Shown in pieces: positions 23,879-29,559 of a stretch of DNA of 29,559 bases. The DNA comes from UBA4717 sp002404395 (GTDB lineage Bacteria; Bacillota; Clostridia; Oscillospirales; CAG-272), in the NCBI GenBank assembly GCA_937902275.1, contig CALFNW010000025.1, forward strand, positions 1-29,559, in the 5' to 3' direction. The first letter of the stretch is position 1. Each line of letters begins with the position of its first letter. Both the position numbers and the translations under genes were made by a program. The notes beneath the pieces are model-generated. The model was not told the origin of the DNA. It searched no databases and saw only the letters and a list, made by a program, of their open reading frames with translations.

Positions 23879-23891
23879 CCGGCGAAGCCGG
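23879..23891. other. GAA-loop hairpin between dapA and queA
   Basis: CCGGC-GAA-GCCGG forms a 5-bp stem with a 3-nt loop (23879-23891), 4 bp before the AGGAG of queA and 16 bp before the dapA start. It resembles the hairpin at 12286-12300 (CGGCGAAGCCG core in both). Confidence 0.5.
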
Positions 23892-23904
23892 TTCAGGAGC
23901 AATT

Positions 23905-24978
23905 ATGATAACTAACAAACGGATCGCTACCGATCTGACTACCAAAGATTTTTATTACGAGCTTCCCGAGGAGCTTATTGCGCAAACACCGGCAAGCAAG
24001 CGCGACGATTCAAGGCTTATGGTGCTTGACCGACATCAAAAAACGGTTGAACATCGAATATTCCATGATATTGTCGATTTTATCAACCCCGGGGATGTGC
24101 TTGTGATAAATGATTCAAAGGTTATCCCCGCGCGGATATACGGTGTCAAAGCTGACACTGAAGTACCGATCGAAACTGTCATGCTTCGTCAGCTCGAAAC
24201 TGACAAGTGGGAGGTATTGACCCGTCCGGGCAAGCGTACCAAGCCCGGTACTGATATTATATTCGGCGACGGTATGCTCCGTGCGCGTGTGCTTGAAGTC
24301 ACCGACGGCGGAAATCGCATACTTTCTTTCGATTACGACAGAGAAAAACATAAAAATATATATGAAATACTCGATCTGATCGGAAATATGCCGCTTCCTC
24401 CGTACATAACCGAAAAGCTTGCCGATAAGAGTCGTTATCAGACCGTATACGCAAACAGCGCGCATGAAGGATCCGCCGCCGCACCGACCGCGGGCCTACA
24501 TTTTACTCCCGAATTGCTTGATAAAATTAAGGCCAAGGGTGCCGCGATAGCCCCGGTAATGCTTCACGTCGGACTCGGCACTTTCCGTCCGGTCAAGGTC
24601 GACGACTTTACCGAGCACGTCATGCATTCGGAATTTATCACCGTCGGTGCAGGATCCGCCGCGCTTATAAACGAGCGCCGCGCGGCGGGCGGCCGCATAA
24701 TTGCCGTAGGCACTACCTCGTGCCGCACGCTTGAAAGCGCCGCCGACGAGCAAGGGATCATTCACCCGATTGCGGGTGATACCGGCATATTCATATATCC
24801 CGGCTACAAATTCAAGGCGACCGACGCGCTGATAACCAACTTTCATCTTCCCGAAAGCACATTGCTTATGCTCGTCAGCGCCCTCGCCGGACGTGAGTTT
24901 GTAATGGACGCATACAAGACTGCGGTCGACGAAAAATACAGATTTTTTTCGTTCGGCGATGCGATGTTCATTCAATAG
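23905..24978 (+). CDS. queA: S-adenosylmethionine:tRNA ribosyltransferase-isomerase
   Basis: A 357-residue QueA, which transfers and isomerises the ribosyl part of SAM onto preQ1 at position 34 of tRNA, giving epoxyqueuosine after Tgt. Family features are DFYYELPEELIAQTP, the SRLMVLDR strand, DVLVINDSKVIPARIYG, HEGSAAAPTAGLHFT with the catalytic region, and LGTFRPVKVDD. ATG at 23905 is supported by AGGAG (23895-23899). Length is normal. It is divergent from dapA; any promoter must overlap the 5' part of dapA, and none is convincing. Confidence 0.96.
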   Translation: MITNKRIATDLTTKDFYYELPEELIAQTPASKRDDSRLMVLDRHQKTVEHRIFHDIVDFINPGDVLVINDSKVIPARIYGVKADTEVPIETVMLRQLETDKWEVLTRPGKRTKPGTDIIFGDGMLRARVLEVTDGGNRILSFDYDREKHKNIYEILDLIGNMPLPPYITEKLADKSRYQTVYANSAHEGSAAAPTAGLHFTPELLDKIKAKGAAIAPVMLHVGLGTFRPVKVDDFTEHVMHSEFITVGAGSAALINERRAAGGRIIAVGTTSCRTLESAADEQGIIHPIAGDTGIFIYPGYKFKATDALITNFHLPESTLLMLVSALAGREFVMDAYKTAVDEKYRFFSFGDAMFIQ

Positions 24979-25136
24979 CAGTATTCTTGATGTTTAGCAT
25001 GAAAGTGCAATTTTCGCCAAGTGAAATTTCGCTTTTTACGCACGATTTTTTAGTGTTCATGCCTCATTTGCTTCAGCGTTGCCGACACGAAAATTTACGT
25101 TTTATTTGAGCCGTTTGACGCGGTATGGAGATATAT
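24979..25136. other. Intergenic region between queA and the acetyltransferase gene
   Basis: 158 bp with no ORF of note. A weak inverted repeat GCATGAA...TTCATGC and AT-rich runs (ATTTTTTAG) are present, but I see no convincing terminator or promoter. Confidence 0.4.
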
Positions 25137-25586
25137 ATGGCGGTTTTATTGAAAGAAATAACAGAAAACAATTTCATTGATGCGTTCAATTTAAAGCTTA
25201 ATGAAAACGAAGAAAAATTTGTATCGCATCCGATACGCAGTCTTGCGCAGGCTTACGTCTATCGAAACCAATGTACGCCGTTCGGAATTTACGACGGCGA
25301 GACTATGGTGGGCTATGTAATGGTGATCTATGACTATGACATACCCGAATATGATATCTGGCACATGATGATCGACCGCTCCGAAAGGGGAAAAGGCTAT
25401 GCAAAAGCTGCGCTTGAGCTTGTGCTTGAATATATTAAAAACAAGCCTTTCGGCAACTCCGATCGCGTTGCGCTCACCTGCAACAAAGATAATCCGACGG
25501 CGCTTCGGCTTTATAAGTCGTTCGGCTTTGAACTTACCGGAAGCAGTGACGATGACGAAGCAGAGCTTGCGCTCAAATTGAAATAG
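25137..25586 (+). CDS. GNAT family N-acetyltransferase (BltD/PaiA-like)
   Basis: A 149-residue acetyl-CoA-dependent acetyltransferase. It has the GNAT core: WHMMIDRSERGKGYAKAALEL with the pyrophosphate-binding R/Q-x-x-G-x-G/A type loop (RGKGYA), and TALRLYKSFGFE at the C-terminal motif B. The N-terminal EEKFVSHPIRSLAQAYVY resembles spermine/spermidine acetyltransferases such as BltD, so a polyamine or aminoglycoside-like substrate is a guess. ATG at 25137 is chosen because GGAG (25127-25130) is 6 nt upstream; the upstream ATG at 25125 itself contains that site. miaA begins 4 bp after its stop. Confidence 0.88.
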   Translation: MAVLLKEITENNFIDAFNLKLNENEEKFVSHPIRSLAQAYVYRNQCTPFGIYDGETMVGYVMVIYDYDIPEYDIWHMMIDRSERGKGYAKAALELVLEYIKNKPFGNSDRVALTCNKDNPTALRLYKSFGFELTGSSDDDEAELALKLK

Positions 25587-25590
25587 TTTT

Positions 25591-26559
25591 ATGAAGAAAA
25601 AGCTAATAGTGATTTGCGGACCGACCGCTTCGGGAAAAAGCGCGCTTGCGCTTGCGATCGCGCAAAAATTCGACGGCGAGATAATATCCTGCGATTCCAT
25701 GCAGATTTACAAAAAAATGGATATCGGCACCGCGAAGCCGACGCCCGAAGAGCTTGCAAGCGTGCCACACCATATGGTCGATCTGCTCGATCCTTTTGCA
25801 GACAACTGCTCCTGCGTTTCATTTGCAGACACGGCGAAAAAATGCATAGATGCCGTTATTATGAAAAATCGTGTTCCGATTTTGTGCGGTGGCACCGGAC
25901 TGTACATTGACGCGGTGATCTCCGACACCGAATTTTCGGATACTCACACCGACGAAGACTACCGCGCTTCCCTGTTTGCGCTTGCTGCCGAACGCGGAAA
26001 CTCATATATCTACGATATGCTTTGCAAGTGTGATCCCGAAAGCGCCGCAGCCATGCATGAGAATAATCTCAAACGGGTGATACGCGCGCTTGAGATCTAT
26101 CATTCTACCGGCATTACCAAAAGCGAATGGGACAAGCGTTCTCATAATACGCCTTCGGCGTATGAGGCTTCGGTAATAACGCTTGATTTCAAAGATCGCG
26201 AAAAGCTCTATGAGCGGATAAACAGCCGCGTCGATCTGATGCTTGAATCGGGCTTGCTCGAAGAAGCGCGCCGTCTGTACGCTTCGGGACTGAATACAGC
26301 GAATACGACTGCCGCACAAGCGATCGGCTACAAGGAACTTTTTGAATATTTTGACGGCGAACTTACGCTCGATGAGGCAGTAGAAAAGCTCAAGCGTGAG
26401 AGCCGCAGATATGCGAAACGCCAAAACACCTGGTTCAAACGAAACAGAGACGCTTATCGGATCTATGTTGACGAAGCAGACAGTTTTAAAAATATTGTAA
26501 ACAATACGGTCGATCACTTAACCGAATGCGGCTTTTGTGCTATAATTCATAAAAAGTAA
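25591..26559 (+). CDS. miaA: tRNA dimethylallyltransferase
   Basis: A 322-residue enzyme that adds a dimethylallyl group to N6 of A37 in UNN-reading tRNAs, the substrate for MiaB. The P-loop is GPTASGKS (10-17), followed by DSMQIYKKMDIGTAKP (35-50), the catalytic base region, CGGTGLYIDA, and the C-terminal RRYAKRQNTWFKR. Length is normal. There is no clear Shine-Dalgarno site, and the gene starts 4 bp after the acetyltransferase stop, so translation is probably coupled. A promoter for the next operon lies inside its last 42 bp. Confidence 0.96.
   Translation: MKKKLIVICGPTASGKSALALAIAQKFDGEIISCDSMQIYKKMDIGTAKPTPEELASVPHHMVDLLDPFADNCSCVSFADTAKKCIDAVIMKNRVPILCGGTGLYIDAVISDTEFSDTHTDEDYRASLFALAAERGNSYIYDMLCKCDPESAAAMHENNLKRVIRALEIYHSTGITKSEWDKRSHNTPSAYEASVITLDFKDREKLYERINSRVDLMLESGLLEEARRLYASGLNTANTTAAQAIGYKELFEYFDGELTLDEAVEKLKRESRRYAKRQNTWFKRNRDAYRIYVDEADSFKNIVNNTVDHLTECGFCAIIHKK
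26518..26546 (+). promoter_or_regulatory. Promoter inside the end of miaA
   Basis: TTAACC (26518-26523), 17-bp spacer, consensus TATAAT (26541-26546) with extended -10 TG (26538-26539). It is placed to drive the HlyD-like gene and the ylmE-sepF-ylmG-ylmH cluster. Confidence 0.72.
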
Positions 26560-26590
26560 AAATTCAAAATGCGTTTGGAGGTGATAATCT

Positions 26591-27829
26591 TTGAAGCATG
26601 ATGCAAAATTTCCGATTTTACGCTACATCGGGGCTTCGCTCGGATTTATACTGATTGCCGCATATATAGTTTATCACCTGTTTTTTAATTCGGTCGAACG
26701 GGTCGTAACCGAGCTGGCTCTGCCGATAAACGAAAAAGTCACGGTTTCCTGCGACGCTTACATCTTTCGCAATGAATTGCTGATTTCGGGCGGCTCGCCG
26801 AGCGTATCCGCTTCATACTATTACAAGGACGGCGCAAAGGTCCCGAAATATGCAACGGCTGCCGCGATTTTCGATGACGGCGGCGAGGCGCACGGCTCGA
26901 CCTTCGTTGAACTTGAAAAGCAGATCGATTTTCTCGAAAAAAGTAATATCGACCGTGTGTTTGCCACCTCGGATACTGCCAATGTGGACCGTTCGATAAA
27001 CGAAATTTATTACGAATTACGCTCTTTGCTTGAGCAAAAGAACATTTCAGGCCTATCCTCAAAAGCAGGCAGTCTGCTCACACTGCTTAACCGTCGCGCG
27101 GTCATAACGGGCGAGGTCAAGGGATTTGATGACAAAATTGAGTCCTTAAAGGATGAACGTGACAGCTATGCGTCCTTTTTCGGAAACTCGCAAATGATCA
27201 AAACCGACCGCTCGGGCTACTTTTATGCCGAAGTTGACGGCTATGAATCCCGCTTTACGTCCGAGTTTGCCGAACAGATGACCTATGATGAGTTCAGCGA
27301 GCTTATACGCACTTCGCCGGACGATACTTCGGGCGCGATAGGAAAGCTCGCCTACGAATACAAGTGGTATCTCGCCTGCCCTGTAGGGAAAAATGAACTG
27401 AAAGGCTTCACGGTCGGCAAAAATTACGACATAATTTTTGAAAGCAATTCTTCGCGCGAGTTGTCGCTGTATCTGTATGACACCATAAGCGACAGTGACG
27501 GCGACGGTGCAATACTGCTTTTTATGTCATTGGACTCGCCTGAAGGCTTTGAATTTACGCGTATGCAACCGGTCAAGATCGTCGAAAGCTCGGTGTCCGG
27601 CATAAAAGTGCCGGTTGAAGCGCTTCGTATTGTTGACGGCGTTAAAGGCGTATATATTCTTTACGGTTCACGTGTCTACTTCTGCACCGTGGACATTATT
27701 TCTCAAAATGAGAACTATTATATTGTTGCCGTTCCCGATCTTTCGGTTACACCGTACGGAGTATTGTGTGTGTACGACAATATAATAGTCAAGGGCAAAG
27801 GCATCGAAGAAGGAATGGTGATCAACTGA
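26591..27829 (+). CDS. HlyD-like membrane fusion/adaptor protein
   Basis: A 412-residue protein with one N-terminal membrane helix (about 12-32) and a large extracytoplasmic part. It has a biotinyl-lipoyl-like strand pair around the helical segment (about 110-200) and a barrel-like C-terminal part (VPVEALRIVDGVKGVYILYGSRVYFCTVDI), the layout of HlyD-family adaptors. No pump or ABC transporter gene is adjacent, so a transport role is unproven; position directly before ylmE and sepF suggests a link to division or cell-envelope assembly. TTG at 26591 is preferred, with GGAGG (26577-26581) 9 nt upstream. Its TGA overlaps the ATG of the next gene by one base. Confidence 0.8.
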   Translation: MKHDAKFPILRYIGASLGFILIAAYIVYHLFFNSVERVVTELALPINEKVTVSCDAYIFRNELLISGGSPSVSASYYYKDGAKVPKYATAAAIFDDGGEAHGSTFVELEKQIDFLEKSNIDRVFATSDTANVDRSINEIYYELRSLLEQKNISGLSSKAGSLLTLLNRRAVITGEVKGFDDKIESLKDERDSYASFFGNSQMIKTDRSGYFYAEVDGYESRFTSEFAEQMTYDEFSELIRTSPDDTSGAIGKLAYEYKWYLACPVGKNELKGFTVGKNYDIIFESNSSRELSLYLYDTISDSDGDGAILLFMSLDSPEGFEFTRMQPVKIVESSVSGIKVPVEALRIVDGVKGVYILYGSRVYFCTVDIISQNENYYIVAVPDLSVTPYGVLCVYDNIIVKGKGIEEGMVIN

Positions 27830-28563
27830 TGACAGATATGAATGAATGTATCGCCGACACGGTCTCGGGATCCGATGTGCTGCCTGCAATCGGAAAAAAC
27901 TACGAAGCACTTATTGACGAGGTGCGCGGGCAGAACGAAAACGTCAGAATAATGGCAGTCACCAAAACCCAAAGCGTCGAAAAGATCAACTATCTCATTG
28001 AGAATTGCGGGCTTGCATTGATAGGCGAAAATCGGGTAAACGAACTGCTTGATAAATATGACCGGCTCGCAAAACCGCATGGGGGCAAGCTTGAGATCCA
28101 CTTTATCGGTACGTTGCAGAAAAACAAGGTCAAATATATAATCGATAAGGTGGACATGATCGAATCGCTCGACTCGGAGGCTTTGGCTGCCGAGATAGAG
28201 CGACAGGCTGCCAAGCACGACCGCATAATGGATGTGTTAATTGAGGTCAATATCGGACGTGAGCCGCAGAAAGGCGGTGTCGCGCCCGAAAAGCTTAACG
28301 AATTTGTTGAAAAGCTTGCGCTTTTTCCGCATATCCGTGTGCGTGGGCTCATGACAATTGCGCCCAAAAGCGACGACCGTGAAAAAATTTTAAAATATTT
28401 TATAGAAACTTATCAATATTTTATTGACATTTCGCAAAAAAAAATACATAATATATGTATGGACGTTTTGTCTATGGGTATGAGCGGCTCGTATCGTGAG
28501 GCGATCAAGGCTCATGCTACCCAGATCCGCGTCGGCAGTCTGTTGTTCGGCGAAAGAAAATGA
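27829..28563 (+). CDS. ylmE: YggS/YlmE family PLP homeostasis protein
   Basis: A 244-residue PLP-binding alanine-racemase-fold protein of the PLPBP family. The PLP lysine is in IMAVTKTQSVEKI, followed by IGENRVNELLDKYD and HFIGTLQKNKVKYI; the end part carries SMGMSGSYREAIKAHATQIRVGSLLFGER, all diagnostic. It controls free pyridoxal phosphate and has no known catalysis. The ATG at 27829 overlaps the previous stop by one base (TGATG). It stands before sepF, ylmG and ylmH exactly as in Bacillus. Confidence 0.95.
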   Translation: MTDMNECIADTVSGSDVLPAIGKNYEALIDEVRGQNENVRIMAVTKTQSVEKINYLIENCGLALIGENRVNELLDKYDRLAKPHGGKLEIHFIGTLQKNKVKYIIDKVDMIESLDSEALAAEIERQAAKHDRIMDVLIEVNIGREPQKGGVAPEKLNEFVEKLALFPHIRVRGLMTIAPKSDDREKILKYFIETYQYFIDISQKKIHNICMDVLSMGMSGSYREAIKAHATQIRVGSLLFGERK

Positions 28564-28585
28564 TAATAAACTTTTGGAGGTCAAA

Positions 28586-29011
28586 ATGAGCATATTTGAT
28601 TCAATCCGCAACGGCATTTCGGGCAATTCCGATGATATCGTAAATGCCGGAGCAAATAATTATGACGAAGGTTACGAGGACGACCAGAACTATGACGACG
28701 GAAGTCAGGCGGGCATGAGCAGCGCTTTCCTTCAGCTTAAGGTCGTAAAACCGGAATCTTACGGCGATGTATCCCCTATCGCAAAGCATTTGCTGAGCGG
28801 CAGAACCGTAGTTCTCAATCTTGAAAAAACCAACAAGGAAACTGCAAGAAGACTGCTTGACTTCCTTGCGGGCGTTGTTTTTTCGATCGACGGTCAGCTT
28901 GAGCAGGTTGCTGTTAACACTTACATCATTACACCGAACGGTGTTGACGTGACCGGTGATCAGATTGCAAATGCCGGCGAAGCCGCTGCCGGTGATCTCG
29001 GCGCAGAATAA
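28586..29011 (+). CDS. sepF: Cell division protein SepF
   Basis: A 141-residue SepF, which bundles FtsZ filaments and anchors them to the membrane. The N-terminal MSIFDSIRNGI is the amphipathic membrane-binding helix, followed by an acidic, Asp/Asn-rich linker (DDIVNAGANNYDEGYEDD) and the conserved core (KVVKPESYGDVSPIA, NLEKTNKETARRLLDFLAG, YIITPNGVDV). It ends with a short acidic tail. GGAGG (28576-28580) is 5 nt before the start. A stable hairpin separates it from ylmG. Confidence 0.96.
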   Translation: MSIFDSIRNGISGNSDDIVNAGANNYDEGYEDDQNYDDGSQAGMSSAFLQLKVVKPESYGDVSPIAKHLLSGRTVVLNLEKTNKETARRLLDFLAGVVFSIDGQLEQVAVNTYIITPNGVDVTGDQIANAGEAAAGDLGAE

Positions 29012-29022
29012 TCCGATTTTTT

Positions 29023-29055
29023 CCGACAGCCGCAGGTAAGATCTTCGGCTGTCGG
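29023..29055 (+). other. Hairpin between sepF and ylmG
   Basis: CCGACAGCCG (29023-29032) pairs perfectly with CGGCTGTCGG (29046-29055), 10 bp with a 13-nt loop. The T-run lies before the stem, not after, so it is not a standard + strand terminator. It ends 18 nt before the ylmG ATG and may separate expression levels of sepF and ylmG. Confidence 0.6.
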
Positions 29056-29073
29056 GCGATTAACGGCGATAAC

Positions 29074-29358
29074 ATGACATACGTATTTCGTTTTTTCTTC
29101 GCAAACATTGCTTCCGCTTTTTTGTCGATCATTCTCTTTCTGATGTTTTTGCGTGCGATTATGAGTTTTATTCCGATTTCGGAGGGCAATATTGTCGATG
29201 ATTTTGTGTACACTATCACCGAACCGTTTGTTACTCCCGTCAGGATCGTGCTCAGCAGTTCGGAGTCGATCGACTCATTGCCGGTTGATGTTGCGTTTTT
29301 TGTATCTTTTCTGTTGCTTTCGATACTTAATGAAATGATCTCGGCGTTCTGCTTATGA
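29074..29358 (+). CDS. ylmG: YggT family membrane protein
   Basis: A 94-residue protein with two membrane segments (about 12-31 and 71-90) and a short loop with the family pattern FIPISEGNIVDDFVYTITEPFVTPVR. It is the YlmG counterpart in the ylmEFGH order, involved loosely in division or membrane protein arrangement. The ribosome binding site is weak (GGCGATAAC). Its stop overlaps the ylmH start by four bases (ATGA). Confidence 0.92.
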   Translation: MTYVFRFFFANIASAFLSIILFLMFLRAIMSFIPISEGNIVDDFVYTITEPFVTPVRIVLSSSESIDSLPVDVAFFVSFLLLSILNEMISAFCL

Positions 29359-29559
29359 AAGAACCCTGCTTTATAAAATACAACGATGATGACGAGCGCA
29401 GATTGACGCTTCACGCAATTGAGATTGCCGAAAACAGTCTCGACGGCGAGATTTCGACTACCGCTTTTCTGAATCTGCGCGAGCAAAAGCTTATTGAGAC
29501 CGCCCTATTATCGGACGGTTCTTTCTGCTTTGCATTTTACGGCGGTCATGTCGGCTCAG
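29355..29559 (+). CDS. ylmH: YlmH family RNA-binding protein, N-terminal part
   Basis: Open from ATG at 29355 to the window end (68 residues); the S4 domain is outside. The visible part has FLNLREQKLIETALLSDG and YGGHVGS, matching the N-terminal domain of YlmH, which in Bacillus lies between ylmG and divIVA and acts in ribosome rescue/50S quality control. The four-base overlap with ylmG implies coupled translation. Confidence 0.88.
   Translation, partial: MKEPCFIKYNDDDERRLTLHAIEIAENSLDGEISTTAFLNLREQKLIETALLSDGSFCFAFYGGHVGS

Noticed and set aside
23864..23904. preQ1 riboswitch in front of queA
   Set aside because: Only 41 bp lie between queA and dapA, and no preQ1-I-like H-type pseudoknot with an A-rich tail is seen; tgt has only 23 bp to mutL.
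1..29559. Mobile elements, CRISPR arrays, tRNA or rRNA genes
   Set aside because: No transposase, integrase, regularly spaced repeats or cloverleaf was recognised in any gap; all gaps are below 300 bp and consist of promoters, hairpins and AT-rich spacer.

Overview
The window is an ordinary chromosomal stretch of a Gram-positive, low-to-mid GC member of the class Clostridia. The order and family of the host cannot be fixed from the sequence, but an uncultured, probably gut-associated lineage fits. Support comes from the gene order ylmE-sepF-ylmG-ylmH (as in Bacillus/Clostridium division clusters), the order miaB-ymcA-like-mutS-mutL (as in Bacillus ymcB-ymcA-cotE-mutSL, but without cotE), strong GGAGG ribosome binding sites, frequent TTG/GTG starts and consensus sigma-A promoters. 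No phage, insertion sequence, CRISPR array, rRNA or tRNA was seen.

Layout. (1) 1-4957, mostly + strand: end of rpsI and its terminator, an alpha/beta hydrolase, a small ribbon-helix-helix regulator (- strand) divergent from a secreted stalk-domain protein, then a two-gene operon for a double-zinc-ribbon membrane protein and a TPM-domain membrane protein. (2) 5077-16112, - strand, read right to left: a promoter at about 16.1 kb, then Dabb protein, NusG-II protein, Gx transporter, ApbE flavin transferase, miaB, a YlbF/YmcA protein, mutS, mutL, tgt and a flavin reductase. All are tightly spaced and may form one long transcript. (3) 16224-21736, - strand: FkbM methyltransferase and amidohydrolase (overlapping), aspartate kinase, a VanY-like membrane protein that has lost its catalytic residues, and a small zinc-ribbon membrane protein. 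(4) 21923-29559, mostly + strand: mrp, dapA (- strand), queA, a GNAT acetyltransferase, miaA, a HlyD-like protein and the ylmE-sepF-ylmG-ylmH division-associated cluster.

How the genes work together. Four enzymes act on the tRNA anticodon loop: MiaA then MiaB at A37, and Tgt then QueA at G34. Each pair is split between the two strands. MutS and MutL form the mismatch repair pair, and MutL keeps its endonuclease motif. Aspartate kinase and DapA are steps of the diaminopimelate/lysine pathway. NusG-II, Gx transporter and ApbE look like an extracytoplasmic flavinylation module, but no flavin acceptor protein is visible here.

The most interesting signals are: the same cysteine motif (C-X3-C-X2-C-X3-C with an identical CTHDCSSC core) at the C-terminus of the YlbF/YmcA protein and the N-terminus of Mrp; a 21-bp uninterrupted RNA stem after mrp whose wobble pairs only work in the + strand transcript; the catalytically dead VanY-like protein; and two candidate operators placed directly against strong promoters (1281-1313 and 2211-2228).
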